From contig OX392529.1 in NCBI GenBank assembly GCA_947623455.1, positions 744,001-808,000 on the forward strand: a DNA stretch of 64,000 nucleotides, given 5' to 3'. Position 1 is the stretch's first letter, and each line of letters begins with the position of its first letter. Source of the stretch: Mimachlamys varia (Eukaryota; Mollusca; Bivalvia; Pectinida; Pectinidae). This document shows, in pieces, positions 22,273-33,330 of this stretch. The notes under the pieces are model-generated. The model made no database searches. It worked only from the letters and a program-made list of their open reading frames with translations, and was not told the DNA's origin. Both the position numbers and the translations under genes were made by a program.

Positions 22273-22517
22273 GTGTGGTAAAGGTTAAGACAGTGGTCGA
22301 TGGGGAAGAAACTGAGGTGAGACTAGTGAAGCTGGGAAAGAGCATTCCTACAGGTCTACCAGTGGGGATGGAAGCAAAAGGTTTGTCACCTTCACGTGCA
22401 TGGTACCTCTACAAGAATATCAGACCATTTGTAAAGGATCCTTGTAAGGACCTCCTCTGTCCACTCCCTGATGTACCACAGCCTCCTACCGGTGGATCCA
22501 TCCAAACAGAGGAATGA
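22273..22517 (+). pseudogene. DNCGGQNKN-family gene, exon 7 and stop
   Basis: The acceptor ATTCCAG is in phase with exon 6. It ends at TGA 22515-22517 after CPLPDVPQPPTGGSIQTEE. It includes SPSRAWYLYKNIRPFVKD, a conserved C-terminal stretch in this family. No damage is seen. Confidence 0.75.
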
Positions 22518-22576
22518 AGTGTTTGGTCCTATAGGACTTATGATACATTATTATCTTGGTGCAGACATTTTATAAT

Positions 22577-22582
22577 AATAAA
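22577..22582 (+). terminator. Candidate polyadenylation signal of the DNCGGQNKN gene
   Basis: AATAAA 60 bp after the stop codon. Plausible by position only. Confidence 0.4.
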
Positions 22583-23425
22583 TCATGTGAAATGTATGAG
22601 TTTAAATTGTTTTAGTTCTGTATTCTACATACAATTTTAAAATGTCAACGATATATGAATCAAGTAAAATTTAAACAATCAATGCTAAATTAAATCATTG
22701 CTTTGATTTGTTTGTCAGACATTTATATAACTGAATTCTTTGTAAGGATGGTAGCATTCTTCACCAAGTTAAGATACCTTAATGTTGCTGGTATAATTTA
22801 CCAGTAACGAGGGTCTCCATGTTAGTGTTTCCTTTGTTCTGTAATTTGCCTCTAGTTTAATAAATTTTGTATTCTCTATTTTTTTACATACATGTACATT
22901 GTTATATATATTGTAAATGCTGTGTGAATGTTTAAGTGTTTGATGGATGAGTAAAAATGATTGAGATGCAATTGGATATAATCCAACAAAATTAATAAAC
23001 ATCCCAGAATTGAGGTGTATTCTTTCTCTGATATTGTCTTTGAGTTGTTCATCGTTTGATCAATTTTATTCAAACGACATAACTGTTCCAAGATAAAAGT
23101 TGGTTAAACTGGCTTCCATGAACATGCATACAAACATTTTCCACACAAGATAATGACAATTTAGTACCCTTACATCCTGATACAGGTAGCTGAAGCTAAG
23201 TAAAGGTTTGGTACCAGACGTTCCCTTTTGCATCGATAAACAACAACGTCATGAATTACGACGTCGCAAATGGCGTCAAAATTTACACAACACAGCAAAT
23301 TGTGTCGATATTCAATATGGTGTGAAATCGGCAAATATTGACTTATTGGCATAATATTTACATTTTTGAAATCAGTGATGTCTCTAGATTCTGAAACTAT
23401 TAAAAACACAAAATCGTTTTTTTAT
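22583..23425. other. Non-coding stretch up to the right 27-bp repeat
   Basis: No gene or tandem repeat recognised. The short frames here have no recognisable similarity. Confidence 0.5.
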
Positions 23426-23452
23426 GACTTAAGGACCTAAATCCCAGCCGGC
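23426..23452 (-). repeat. 27-bp inner terminal inverted repeat, right copy
   Basis: Exact reverse complement of 3154-3180. Beyond it, 23453-23718 is unique to the right flank and includes an A-rich tract around 23536-23572, before satellite D begins. Confidence 0.85.
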
Positions 23453-23718
23453 GGCTCAAATGTACTTATAACATGTAAATTATTGTAAATCTATGTTTTA
23501 GTTTTCTTTGCAGGTATGTTAATGAATTATTATTAAAAAAACACAAAAAAAAACAAATAAAAAAAAAAACATCACGGTCATTTGATGTGAATTCTTGTAT
23601 TTCAATCAGAATTCTATTGTAATGGCTGCCATGATTTTTTTGGTTTTCATCATAGAATCTCCAAGACAACTGTAATTGAAGAATGTCAGAAGAACGTGGA
23701 CTCAAACTTTTTGATTTT

Positions 23719-23815
23719 GCATATTTTTGCAGAATTCTTAACCATTTTTTGCAAAATTTGTAATACTTTTTTGCAAATTTTCTTGCATAATGTTTCAACA
23801 CAAAATTTGCATGCT
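23719..23815 (-). repeat. Satellite D, right flank, single partial copy
   Basis: Reverse complement of the first left copy. It shares the AAGAATTCTGCAAAAATATG variant found only in that copy (near 2687). The right flank therefore pairs with the innermost-to-C unit of the left array, and the additional left copies are later amplifications or right-side losses. Confidence 0.85.
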
Positions 23816-24680
23816 AAATTAGCATGTTAGCATGTTAAAATAGCATGTTAAAATAACATGTTAGCATGTTAAAAACAACATATCAGCATGTTAAATTAGC
23901 ATATTAGCTTGTTAAAATAGCATGTTAGCATGTTACAATAGCATGTTAGCATGTTAAAAACCTTAAATTAGCATGTTGAATTAGCATGTTAGCATGTTAA
24001 AAACACCATATCAGCATGTTAAATTAGCATATTAGCATGCTAAAATAGCATGTTAAATTAGCATGTTAACGTGTTAAATTAGCATGTTAACGTGTTAAAA
24101 TAGCATGTTAACGTGTTAAAATAGCATGTTAACGAGTTAAAATAGCATGTTAGCATGTTCAAAACACCATATCAGCATGTTAAATTAGCATATTAGCATG
24201 TTTAAATAGCATGTTAGCATGTTAAAATAGCATGTTAGCATGTTAAAATAGCATTTAAGCATGTTAAAAACCTAAAATTAGCATGTTGAATTAGCATTTT
24301 AGCATGTTAAGTAAGCATGTTAAAAACACCATGTTAGCATGTTAAAAACACCATATCAGCATGTTAAAATAGCATGTTAGCATGTTAAAATAGCATGTTA
24401 ACGTGCTAAAATAGCATGTGTATGTTAAAAACACCATATCAGCATGTTAAATTAGCATATTAGCTTGTTAAAATAGCATGTTAAAAACCTCAAATTAGCA
24501 TGTTGAATTAGCATTTTAGCATGTTAAAATAGCATCTTAGCCTGTTAAAAACACCATATCAGCATGTTAAAGTAGCATGTTAGCATGTTAAAATAGCATG
24601 TTAGCATGTTAAAATAGCATGTTAGCATGTTAAAATCACCATATCAGCATGTTAAATTAGCATGGTAACATGTTAAAATA
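23816..24680 (-). repeat. Satellite C, right array
   Basis: Mirror of 1690-2612: TTAAAATAGCATGTTAGCAT units with interspersed AAAAACACCATATCAGCATG variants. Its length is similar to the left array. Confidence 0.92.
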
Positions 24681-24705
24681 CATGAAACCTCCAACAACAA
24701 GAACC

Positions 24706-24858
24706 TTCAAGATGGCTGACGACAGATTGCATCATCCAAGATAGCTGACGACAAATTGCATCATCCAAGATGGCTGACGACAGATTGCATCATCCAAGAT
24801 GGCTGACGACAGATTGCATCATCCAAGATGGCTGACGACAGATTGCATCATCCAAGAT
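24706..24858 (-). repeat. Satellite B, right array
   Basis: Five copies of the reverse complement of the 29-bp unit (GACGACAGATTGCATCATCC). A unique link to 24999 mirrors the left side closely, including TCAATACAGAGAGAATTGAT. Confidence 0.92.
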
Positions 24859-24999
24859 TGGCTGAATCTTCAAGATACTTTTCTTCAATCTTTTACCATG
24901 GCAGCATTTTCGACTAATTTCTTTTTTAACAACCTGAAAAGATAACTCTCAAAAAAATTCAAAAGAAATGTAAAAGAAAGGTATGTTGCTTCAATACAG

Positions 25000-25160
25000 A
25001 GAGAATTGATGGCATCTATGTTTTTTTTTGCCATGGCAACCACAGGAATGCATCATTCAAGATGGCCGCTGACCGATTGCATCATCTTGGCGGCCATCTT
25101 GAATGATGCATTCCTGTGGTTGCCATGGCAAAAAAACCCCATAGTGCCATCTTATCTCTC
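25000..25160. repeat. Hairpin, right flank
   Basis: The arms share GCCATGGCAACCACAGGAAT and AAGATGGCCGC, closing around GACCGATTGCATCATCTTGG. It has the same outer part as the left hairpin (TTTTTTTGCCATGGCAAC) but a different inner part made of B-like AAGATGG segments. Confidence 0.85.
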
Positions 25161-25165
25161 CATGT

Positions 25166-26862
25166 CCCTTGTATACCTTGTATATAGAGTTGATATCATG
25201 TCCTGTGTACACCTTGTGTATAGAGTTGATATCATGTCCCGTGTATACCTTGTGTATATAGTTGATATCATGTCCTGTGTATACCTTGTATATAGAATTG
25301 ATACCATGTCCCTTGTATACTTGTGTATATAGAGTTGATATCATGTCCCGTGTACACCTTGTGTATATAGTTGATACCATGTCCCTTGTATACCTTGTGT
25401 ATAGAGTTTATATCATGTCCCGTGTATACCTTGTGTATAGAGTTGAAACCATGTCCCGTGTATACCTTGTGTATAGAGTTGAAACCATGTCCCGTGTATA
25501 CCTTGTATATAGAGTTGATATCATGTCCCGTGTATACCTTGTATATAGAGTTGATATCATGACCCGTGTATACCTTGTGTATAGAGTTGATACCATGTCC
25601 CGTGTATACCTTGTGTATGGAGTAGATAACAAGTCTTGTGTATACCTTGTGTAAAGAGTTAATATCATGTCCCGTGTACACCTTGTGTATAGAGTTGATA
25701 TCATGTCCCGTGTATACCTTGTGTATAGAGTTGATATCATGTCCTGTGTATACCTTGTGTATATAGAGTTGATATCATGTCCTGTGTATACCTTGTATAT
25801 AGAATTGATACCATGTCCCTTGTATACCTTGTGTATATAGAGTTGATATCATGTCCCGTGTATACCTTGTGTATAGAGTTAATATCATGTCCTGTGTATA
25901 CCTTGTATATGGAGTTGATACCATGTCCTGTGTACACCTTGTGTATAGAGTTGATACCATGTCCCGTGTATACCTTGTGTATATAGAGTTGATACCATGT
26001 CCTGTGTATACCTTGTGTATAGAGTTGATATCATGTCCCGTGTATACTTTGTGTATATAGTTGATATCATGTCCTGTGTATACCTTGTATATAGAATTGA
26101 TACCATGTCCCTTGTATACTTGTGTATATATAGTTGATATCATGTCCCGTGTACACCTTGTGTATATAGTTGATACCATGTCCCTTGTATACCTTGTGTA
26201 TAGAGTTTATATCATGTCCCGTGTATACCTTGTGTATAGAGTTGAAACCATGTCCCGTGTATACCTTGTGTATAGAGTTGAAACCATGTCCCGTGTATAC
26301 CTTGTGTATAGAGTTGATATCATGTCCCGTGTATACCTTGTGTATAGAGTTGATATCATGTCCCGTGTATACCTTGTGTATAGAGTTGAAACCATGTCCC
26401 GTGTATACCTTGTGTATAGAGTTGATATCATGTCCTGTGTATACCTTGTGTATATAGAGTTGATATCATGTCCTGTGTATACCTTGTATATAGAATTGAT
26501 ACCATGTCCCTTGTATACCTTGTGTATATAGAGTTGATATCATGTCCCGTGTATACCTTGTGTATAGAGTTGATATCATGTCCTGTGTATACCTTGTATA
26601 TAGAGTTGATACCATGTCCCGTGTATACCTTGTGTATAGAGTTGATACCATGTCCCGTGTATACCTTGTGTATAGAGTTGATACCATGTCCCGTGTATAC
26701 CTTGTGTATATAGAGTTGATATCATGTCCCGTGTATACCTTGTGTATAGAGTTGATACCATGTCCCGTGTATACCTTGTGTATAGAGTTGATACCATGTC
26801 CCGTGTATACCTTGTGTATAGAGTTGATACCATGTCCCGTGTATACCTTGTATATAGAGTTG
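25166..26862 (+). repeat. Satellite A, right array
   Basis: About 46 copies of the 36-bp unit, all in plus orientation, with occasional two-base insertions (GTGTATATAGAG). Unlike B, C and D it is not inverted relative to the left flank. It contains higher-order similarity: about 25197-25500 resembles 25995-26320. It ends abruptly at GAGTTGACCC. Confidence 0.93.
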
Positions 26863-28099
26863 ACCCTAAAGATGTACTCCCATCCTCAGCTTTAGCCGAC
26901 ACCGATGTGTAACTCAGCAAAGTGATTAGCTTACCTGACCTTTTTCATTCTCACATGCATTATTATTGATGCGTTCAGTTCTTCATGAATTATATCAAAA
27001 CTTTTTAAAATTACCATTTTCACTTAAGATTTTATCCAATTAAATATGATTTCATATAATTACTTTTCTTTGTTTCTCTATTTTAATCTTTAGATCCTTA
27101 ATCTAATAACATTTCTTTAGTTTTTATTTCTAATTTTAACTTTTTATCATTACGTCTAATATTACTTCTTTGGTTTTGTTCTTCTAATTTAAACATTCTG
27201 TTATTGAGCAAGAGATTGAATCTCACGTGCCATATCCGGATTGGTACGAGAAAGTTCTTTCTTTTAACTCCATAAACTTCTATTACACTGATTCCAATTA
27301 AAGTAACTTTTAAATTTCCTCATCAACTGACATATAATCTGAACTATCTTCACTTATTTGGTCATCTTGGTTAGCATCTTGCTCCATCTCGTTACTTGAA
27401 CTATTCTGTTCTTAATTGCGACTTTAATCTAGATTTTCTATCTATTAAACGTTTGCATAACTCAACATTATCTGAGCTTGCCTCTGAATCAAAATAATGT
27501 TATCAATATACATACACATGTTAACGATACCCATACGCATGTTCTCATTATGATATTGCATCACCGCTCTCTCGGTATACTCCAACTAATTGCTCAACAT
27601 CTGGGAGATATTCGCTATCCATAATCAAGTTATTACTCGCACCTAACTGATTTACCCATATATACTATACTACAGTGTTTATGTGAGACTTATATTACAA
27701 CAGAACAACTACATGAATATCATATTCAAGCAAAGCATATAGGTATCCTTAACTCTCTAACATCCTAAATAATGATTTAATCATATTGCATTACATGTAA
27801 CTAATCTTACATTCCTGATACTAAAAATAATGAATGACAACACTCCTCCTTGCCTTTATAGTGAACTTCATGTTTATGATGAACACCTCTATTAAATACT
27901 ATTTAATTACAACTAATTGTCTTCTTTCACAATCGTTGTTTTTTGTCTTAAAAGTTTTATAAATATCTCAATATATTAATTACACATTCATTCATGAATC
28001 AACGAGAGCCCTAAGTCTCTGTTTTTTTTAAATTTTTACACAAATGTAGTTACCTCCTTGTTCTATCTTATAACTTTATAACTTTTGTTTTCCTTTTCC
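26863..28099 (-). other. Degenerate region with acidic coding-like scraps
   Basis: No intact gene. On the minus strand, 27620-27305 reads as short acidic segments such as LPDVEQLVGVYRESGDA and QDDQISEDSSDYMSVDEEI separated by stops. This resembles the decayed tail of a retroelement polyprotein. It lies downstream of the gag of gypsy 3, on the same strand. Confidence 0.35.
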
Positions 28100-29033
28100 C
28101 TTTATAGTGTTTTGCGCCTTATTCTCCCTACAGTTTCTTTGTATATGTCCTGCCCGCCCACAATGCCAACATATTGTGTTTCGACAATTTCTTTTAAAAT
28201 GTCCCCATTTTTGCACCCCCAACACTTAACCCTTGCTTTTTGACGAACTTTCCTGTCTTCAGTATATATGTCTATCAAAGTGGGTGTTATCGTCTCCTTT
28301 CCTTAATTTGAACCTTAATAAAAGATTTTGTTCTGATACTGCGTAATCACAGGCTTCCTTAAATGATTTGGGGTTTTCTCTCATAACTTTAAATTTAATA
28401 TCGTCATGTTTAAGCCCATCAATAAATAACCCTATCAATTGACTCTCTATAACGTTTCCTCCTGATCTGTCTTGCCCTTTTAAAACTAATTCTGATTCTC
28501 CTAGCAATCTCTCTGCATAAACTTTCACATTTTCATTTGAGTTCTGTCTTATATTTCTTAATGATAACCAAGCATGATGAGGATCGGTCATTTCATCAAA
28601 AATAGATGTCAATTCCTTCTTTAATAAATTCCAATCGGTAGATTTATTTACGTTTAAATACCTCTGAATGAAATCACTTACTGGCCCTGTACTAGTTTGA
28701 AGTGCTACCAGGTTTTATTTATCTTTTGGTAAGTTTACTGAATTAGCATATTTTTCTATATCTTTTATCCACGTTTTGAATACCTCTGGTTTTCCTGAAA
28801 ATGGTTTTACTATCTGGGTAATATTTTGTACTCCTACCATAGAACATAAACTCGAAAGTTGTACATTAATTTCTTGAAAAACAGAACTTGCATCAATGTG
28901 TGCTATAATGAGAATTACTTTAGTGTCAAGGATAAAACTAAATCACTCACCCACTTTGTCTCTGTTGTTTCTTCAAGTTTCGCGTGCCCGTCATGTTGGC
29001 ATCGTCTTCTGCACTTTCTTCTTCTGAATCCAT
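28100..29033 (-). pseudogene. Gypsy 3 gag remnant
   Basis: It runs from an acidic start at 29033 (MDSEEESAEDDANM) through QNITQIVKPFSGKPEVFKTW. The capsid-like DPHHAWLSLRNIRQNSNENV, VYAERLLGESELVLKGQ and ACDYAVSEQNLLLRFKLRKG follow. Two zinc knuckles come last: the first is damaged, the second is intact (CWHCGRAGHIQRNC). Stops lie near 28714, 28260 and 28226, and the frame changes near 28900. It starts about 90 bp inside the 504-bp LTR. Pol is missing; the region below is too decayed to read. Confidence 0.78.
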
Positions 29034-29122
29034 TTTTCGTATTATGGTTATCCCGTTCGATATCCATGGTCACGGTCACCAAAATAACAACGTCTGTGAC
29101 ACAATTCAGCAACGACACATAA

Positions 29123-29626
29123 TGTTGGATAATAGACAGTTTATTCGTGATCGTAAATGACACCGACATCACAAGTACGTGTTCATGGTATTATAACATC
29201 ATCAAACTTGTTAGTACTTCGGCGTTGTGTCTCAGTCTGGCTAAGTCAATTGTCAACTTATAAGTCTTCTACATCTTTACTAGCACTAGCCTGTAGCCCT
29301 CCTGGCAGTCTCTCGTGTAGACTGTCAAAGTCTTAATCCACGGCCTTCTAAACACAGACTTACCCCATCCAATACTAGCTCATACTTATAATTACTAATC
29401 CCCTTCGTGTGCAAAGTAGTGCCGTCTGCATAGATAATTGTTGTCCAGCTGGTATTAATTAACTGACCAACTTACTGCACCCTGCCCGGGTTTACTGGTG
29501 TAATAGACAGATACCTAATTAACCACTAGTTTACTTTAATAACAAATCACAGCATCTAGGCTAATAAATACTTCCAAATGGTACAGCTACCGTGATATAT
29601 CATATCAACATGCCTACTTTGTTACA
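29123..29626 (-). repeat. Gypsy 3 LTR (504 bp)
   Basis: On the minus strand it starts TGTAACAAAG and ends TATTATCCAACA, with AATAAACTG 21 bp before the end. It stands between an integrase fragment that stops abruptly at 29627 and the gag at 29033, as a 5' LTR inserted in another element would. The partner LTR was not found. Confidence 0.68.
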
Positions 29627-30339
29627 GATTTCCGTCTTCCGTTCGTGGTAAAGGACCTGTGATATCTATTGCGATACGTTCCATTGGCATGCCGCTTTGT
29701 GCCACCTGCATTGGTGCTCTCCTTGTCTGATTAGAATGCTTGCCTCTTGCACACTTTTCGCAACTTATTATCCACTTCCTTCTGAAGTCCCGGCCAGTAG
29801 TAGTTTTGTCGCACTCTCTTCAAGCTTCTGCGTATCCCCAAATGACCCCCATTTCTCTCGTCATGTATTTGCTTCAGGACTGTTACTCTCAACTGCCGAG
29901 GTACTTCAATCTGCCAAGAAAATGTTTACTTTCTGGTGTCATTCCACGACCGGCACACAATCCCATTTCTTATCTGGAACCTGTCAAACTGTGCCCAGTA
30001 AGATTTCAATTCACTTCCTGCTGCGCCCATATATTTCCAGTTTGGCCGTTTTTGATTTTCTAACCAAGACTTGAGTGCTAATATTGCCTTGTCCTTCTCT
30101 TGGTCGTTCTGTAGAGACATTTCCGGAATGTCTTTTCCTTGATCATTAGTTACAGCACGTACATGCTTTGCCCCTGTGCCGCTTTTCTCTGTTTTCTTGC
30201 CGCACTGAGGGCATGGAATTCGGCTAAGACCATCTGCGTTCCCATGTTGTTTGCCAGGTCTGTGCTGAATGTCGAATTCGAAAGTTGACAACGTTTCGAT
30301 CCACCTTGCCGTCTGTCCCTCTGGTTCTTTCTTTTTCAT
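29627..30339 (-). pseudogene. Gypsy 2 pol, RNase H end and integrase start
   Basis: Begins inside RNase H (KKKEPEGQTARWIETL). The thumb-like FDIQHRPGKQHGNADGLSR follows, then a linker. The integrase zinc domain is GGHLGIRRSLKRVRQNYYWP, and the catalytic core opens with IAIDITGPLPRTEDGN. Frame changes occur near 29930 and 29745. It is cut at 29627 by the gypsy 3 LTR, so the second and third integrase acids are absent. Confidence 0.8.
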
Positions 30340-31194
30340 TTCATTTCAACAAATTTTTATTGACATAAGATGTTACAAGTCAATGTGGATAAAATAACAG
30401 GCAAAGCCTATATTAATTCTCTCCACTAGATGGCCAAAGTAAACTTACAAAATTAATTTAGAATTGCTATGATAATTAGGGAAAAAATGAAATGAAAAGC
30501 TAGTACAACATAGGGGTAAAGGGAGGTAATCCTTTGAAGAGGAAGGGGGAGGTAAGTCATAAAATACACTCTCACACTTCATACACACTTGACACACCAT
30601 GCACATTACATTATATAATTACATTATAATATTGGAAGTTTATCAACAGTAATTGACAGAGTGGCCCAAAGTCCTTGTGCATATAACTGCACGGCCACAA
30701 CTGTCAATTAATTAACATTTCATTTAAATTAAAAAAATGTATATTCAATATGTACATGCATTGATCATCAGCCATGCTCAACGAGTAATCCTATATGTTT
30801 CTGTAAGAAGACAATAAAAAGTATTTGATAAAATATTTGATACATCTTGGCTTCCTAAATTATATATGAATTAAAGCGATGGGATTTTCCAATGAAGAAT
30901 TGAACAGCCTCGAGTAAGATTCTGTTTGTAAGCCCATCACAATCAGGACAGCCTTGGAGTAGTACACTTATATTTATATGATTATGATTACCATGGCTAT
31001 TAAGAGAAGAAAATAATGTAATTCTATGGTAATCATACATTGGACATTCCAGAAAGTAAGGAGACACTGTTTCATACTCAGCTGAACAGTTACAAGCAGG
31101 ACTATTTGTTAAGTGATCACAATATAAGTCAAAATTTAAGTTACTACATGAGTTTCTCAGTTGACAAAGATTGATATTAGCTAGTCTGTTACCT
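30340..31194 (-). other. LINE 3' untranslated region
   Basis: Runs from the ORF2 stop at 31195 to the insertion point. It contains a terminal CAATAAA and short ATG/AAATG repeats in place of a poly-A tail. No other feature was seen. Confidence 0.7.
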
Positions 31195-33330
31195 TCAAGT
31201 TTTAAAGATTATAGAGGATTCCTTCTCAGAAATAGTTTCTTTATTCAGATAGCTTTTCAGTGCAGCAGGAGAAGGAGAGTTGAGGAGATCAGTACTAACA
31301 GTGTTAATTGTGCGACACATAAAGAAGCTGTCAAAGTAATTATTAGTTCTACATAATGGTGGATTAAAAAGCCTAGTTTGTCTGAGAGTGTAGGAGATGT
31401 CATCTTGATTGTTGGTAAAGGACTCTAAAATATCTTGTAAGTATTGTGGTGCCTGACCACGCGTAATTTTGTACATCATTACATGTTTGTGTTTGTTTCT
31501 TCTTACAGATAGTGTTTCCCAACCCAGTTCATTGTAAAGATTTTTATGTGATGTCCCAGATCTCATCCCTGTAATAATTCTTGCTGCCTCTAATTGTATT
31601 GATTCTAGAAGGTCTTTAGCATGATGTGTACAATTATCCCAAATTATATCTGCATATTCAAAAATTGGTCTAATAAAGCCTACATACATTTTTACTAATG
31701 ACTTCCTATTAACTTTAGTTTTGACATGGCGAAAAATGTTAAGTCTAGTGTAGGCTTTTTTATATATGTTCTATGTGTTGTTTCCATGTGGCATCATCTT
31801 GAAGTGTCAGTCCCAAATGTTGATGTGATATTGAGTTTGTGATTGTATTATGTTGAAAGGATACTGGGGGATGAGTATTGTGTTGTTTTCTAGAAAAAAA
31901 TGACTGATTTAGTTTTGTTAGGATTAAAGTTTATGTCCATGGTATTTGCCCAGTTACCTATGTTAGCAAGATCAGTGTCAAGAGATTGTGCAGCCTGTGC
32001 TGGGTTGTCATCTACAATAACATACAGGGAGGTGTCATCTGCAAAAAGTTGGTAGAAACATTAGTAGTAATATCATTAATATAGAGAAGAAAAAGAAGCG
32101 GGCCAAGAACAGATCCCTGTGGTACACCTGCATATACATTCTTAAACTGTGAGAAATAGCCTTCAGTACTTACTCTTTGCATTCTGTCAGATAGATAATT
32201 TTTGAACCATAGAAGTAAATTCCCATTTATACCGTATAATTTGAGTTTATGTAAGAGACCTTCATGCCATACTCTGTCAAAAGCTTTGCCGATGTCGCAA
32301 AAAACAAATCTAAGCTCCTTTCCCTTATCCATGTTACTTACAATTTCATTATAAATAAATAAAAGCTGATGGACAGTAGAATCGCCAGGCATAAAACCAG
32401 ATCGATGCTTGGTGATTATATTATTTTCAATTAAGAAGTTATAGAGATATTCAAAAATGATTTTTTCCATTAGTTTACTAAAACATGAAGTTATAGAAAT
32501 TGGTCTGTAATTCAACACATCATTAGATGATCCATTTCCCTTGTAAATAGCGTTAATATTTGCTTGTTTCCAACTGAGAGGTATCATTCCTGATTCTAAG
32601 GTTTTATTAAATAGGAGCATGAGTGGAAATTTAAGAGAAGCATGAAGATTTTTTTACAATTTTTGGAATAACACCATCAGGGCCTGGATGTTTATTAGTG
32701 TTGAATGTACTGATTTGGTCAGAAACATCCTGTTCAGTGACATGAATATTTGTTAATGAGTGGGGGGTGTTGGGTTGCACTGTCGGAGGTAATTCAAGGT
32801 CTGGTGATGATGTAGATATATTAGTGAAGTGCTTATTAAGAAGTTCTGCCTTGTCAATTGGATGATGAATAAATTGGTTGTTAGATTGGAGAGGTGGAAT
32901 AGTACTGGTTTTATAAGAAAAGTTAGTTATTGTTTTAGCTATTTTCCACCATTTGTCTGGAGAAACCACATCATCATTAAGTGAGTTTTCAAGCTTTTTA
33001 ATAAAATTTGCCTTTGCCTCACGAATCAAGCCAATAGTTTTATTCCGTAGATTTCGAAATCTTTCCCAATAATGAGGATTATTTATTAATTTAGCTTTTC
33101 TGTGTATTCTATTACGTTGTCTCATTTTCAATCTAATTGTATTATTCATCCATGGTTTGTCATTTGGACGTATAGTTATTACTTTAGAAGGAATGAAACT
33201 ATTGACTTGATCAGTGATTGCATTGACTATAGTACTAAATGTATTTGAATCCTGGTTTGATGACAGATTCAGCCAATCTATATTCAGTAATGCATTGTTC
33301 ATTCTTTCGTAATCTGCTTCTTCATACTTT
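31195..33330 (-). pseudogene. LINE ORF2, reverse transcriptase part
   Basis: Follows the endonuclease across the 2-kb insert. A linker (KPWMNNTIRLKMRQRNRIHR) leads to the RT blocks: KHPGPDGVIPKIVK, LNYRPISITSCFSKLMEKI, VFCDIGKAFDRVWHEGL, AGVPQGSVLGPLLFLLYIND and the active site FADDTSLYV. The C-terminal domain includes YVGFIRPIFEYADIIWDNCT and AARIITGMRSGTSHKNLYNE. Frame breaks lie near 32630 and near 32047 just before FADD, with more decay between 31690 and 31770. It ends at a stop at 31195. Confidence 0.88.

Larger units (their letters stand above)
8149..22517 (+). pseudogene. Seven-exon transposase-like gene of the DNCGGQNKN family, broken
   Basis: Exons at 8149-8915, 9428-9559, 9883-10018, 10268-10518, 21227-21432, 21693-22023 and 22273-22517 total 2,068 nt, about 690 codons. 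All internal junctions have GT-AG borders and the phases agree across every intron. I recognise the protein type from large families of uncharacterised proteins in invertebrate and fish genomes, but I cannot name a superfamily. Candidate RNase-H-fold acidic residues are the Asp in FTFDFAQSV (exon 4), NADNCGGQNKN (exon 5) and VDGMFG (exon 6); this catalytic reading is inference. Damage: in-frame TGA at 8560, 8704 and 9468, TAA at 9540, and a one-base frameshift in exon 5 near 21298. A complete gypsy element lies in intron 4. Confidence 0.75.
1..26862. mobile_element. Satellite-armed inverted-repeat composite element, left end outside window
   Basis: The blocks at 1-3150 and 23719-26862 hold the same four satellite families and the same hairpin in mirror order. 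Satellites B, C and D read in opposite orientation on the two sides, as do the short unique links between them (about 1358-1496 versus 24859-24999). Inside the satellites a 27-bp sequence is repeated exactly and inverted at 3154-3180 and 23426-23452. The enclosed 20.2 kb falls to about 10 kb without the nested gypsy element and contains two broken transposase-like genes in divergent orientation. I infer a DNA-transposon-like unit with long satellite-bearing terminal repeats. The alternative is a smaller element bounded by the 27-bp repeats that sits in an older satellite palindrome. The right edge lies where the A array stops at about 26862; the left edge is not visible. Confidence 0.55.

Noticed and set aside
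23170..23409. 79-codon minus-strand frame near the right 27-bp repeat
   Set aside because: No similarity or composition bias suggestive of coding, and no matching frame at the left repeat.
28903..28950. Possible 48-bp intron in gypsy 3 gag
   Set aside because: GT and AG are present, but joining the flanks gives the wrong phase and an immediate stop, so it does not explain the frame change.
29697..30074. Plus-strand 125-codon frame
   Set aside because: Antisense to the gypsy 2 integrase reading, which has recognisable motifs.
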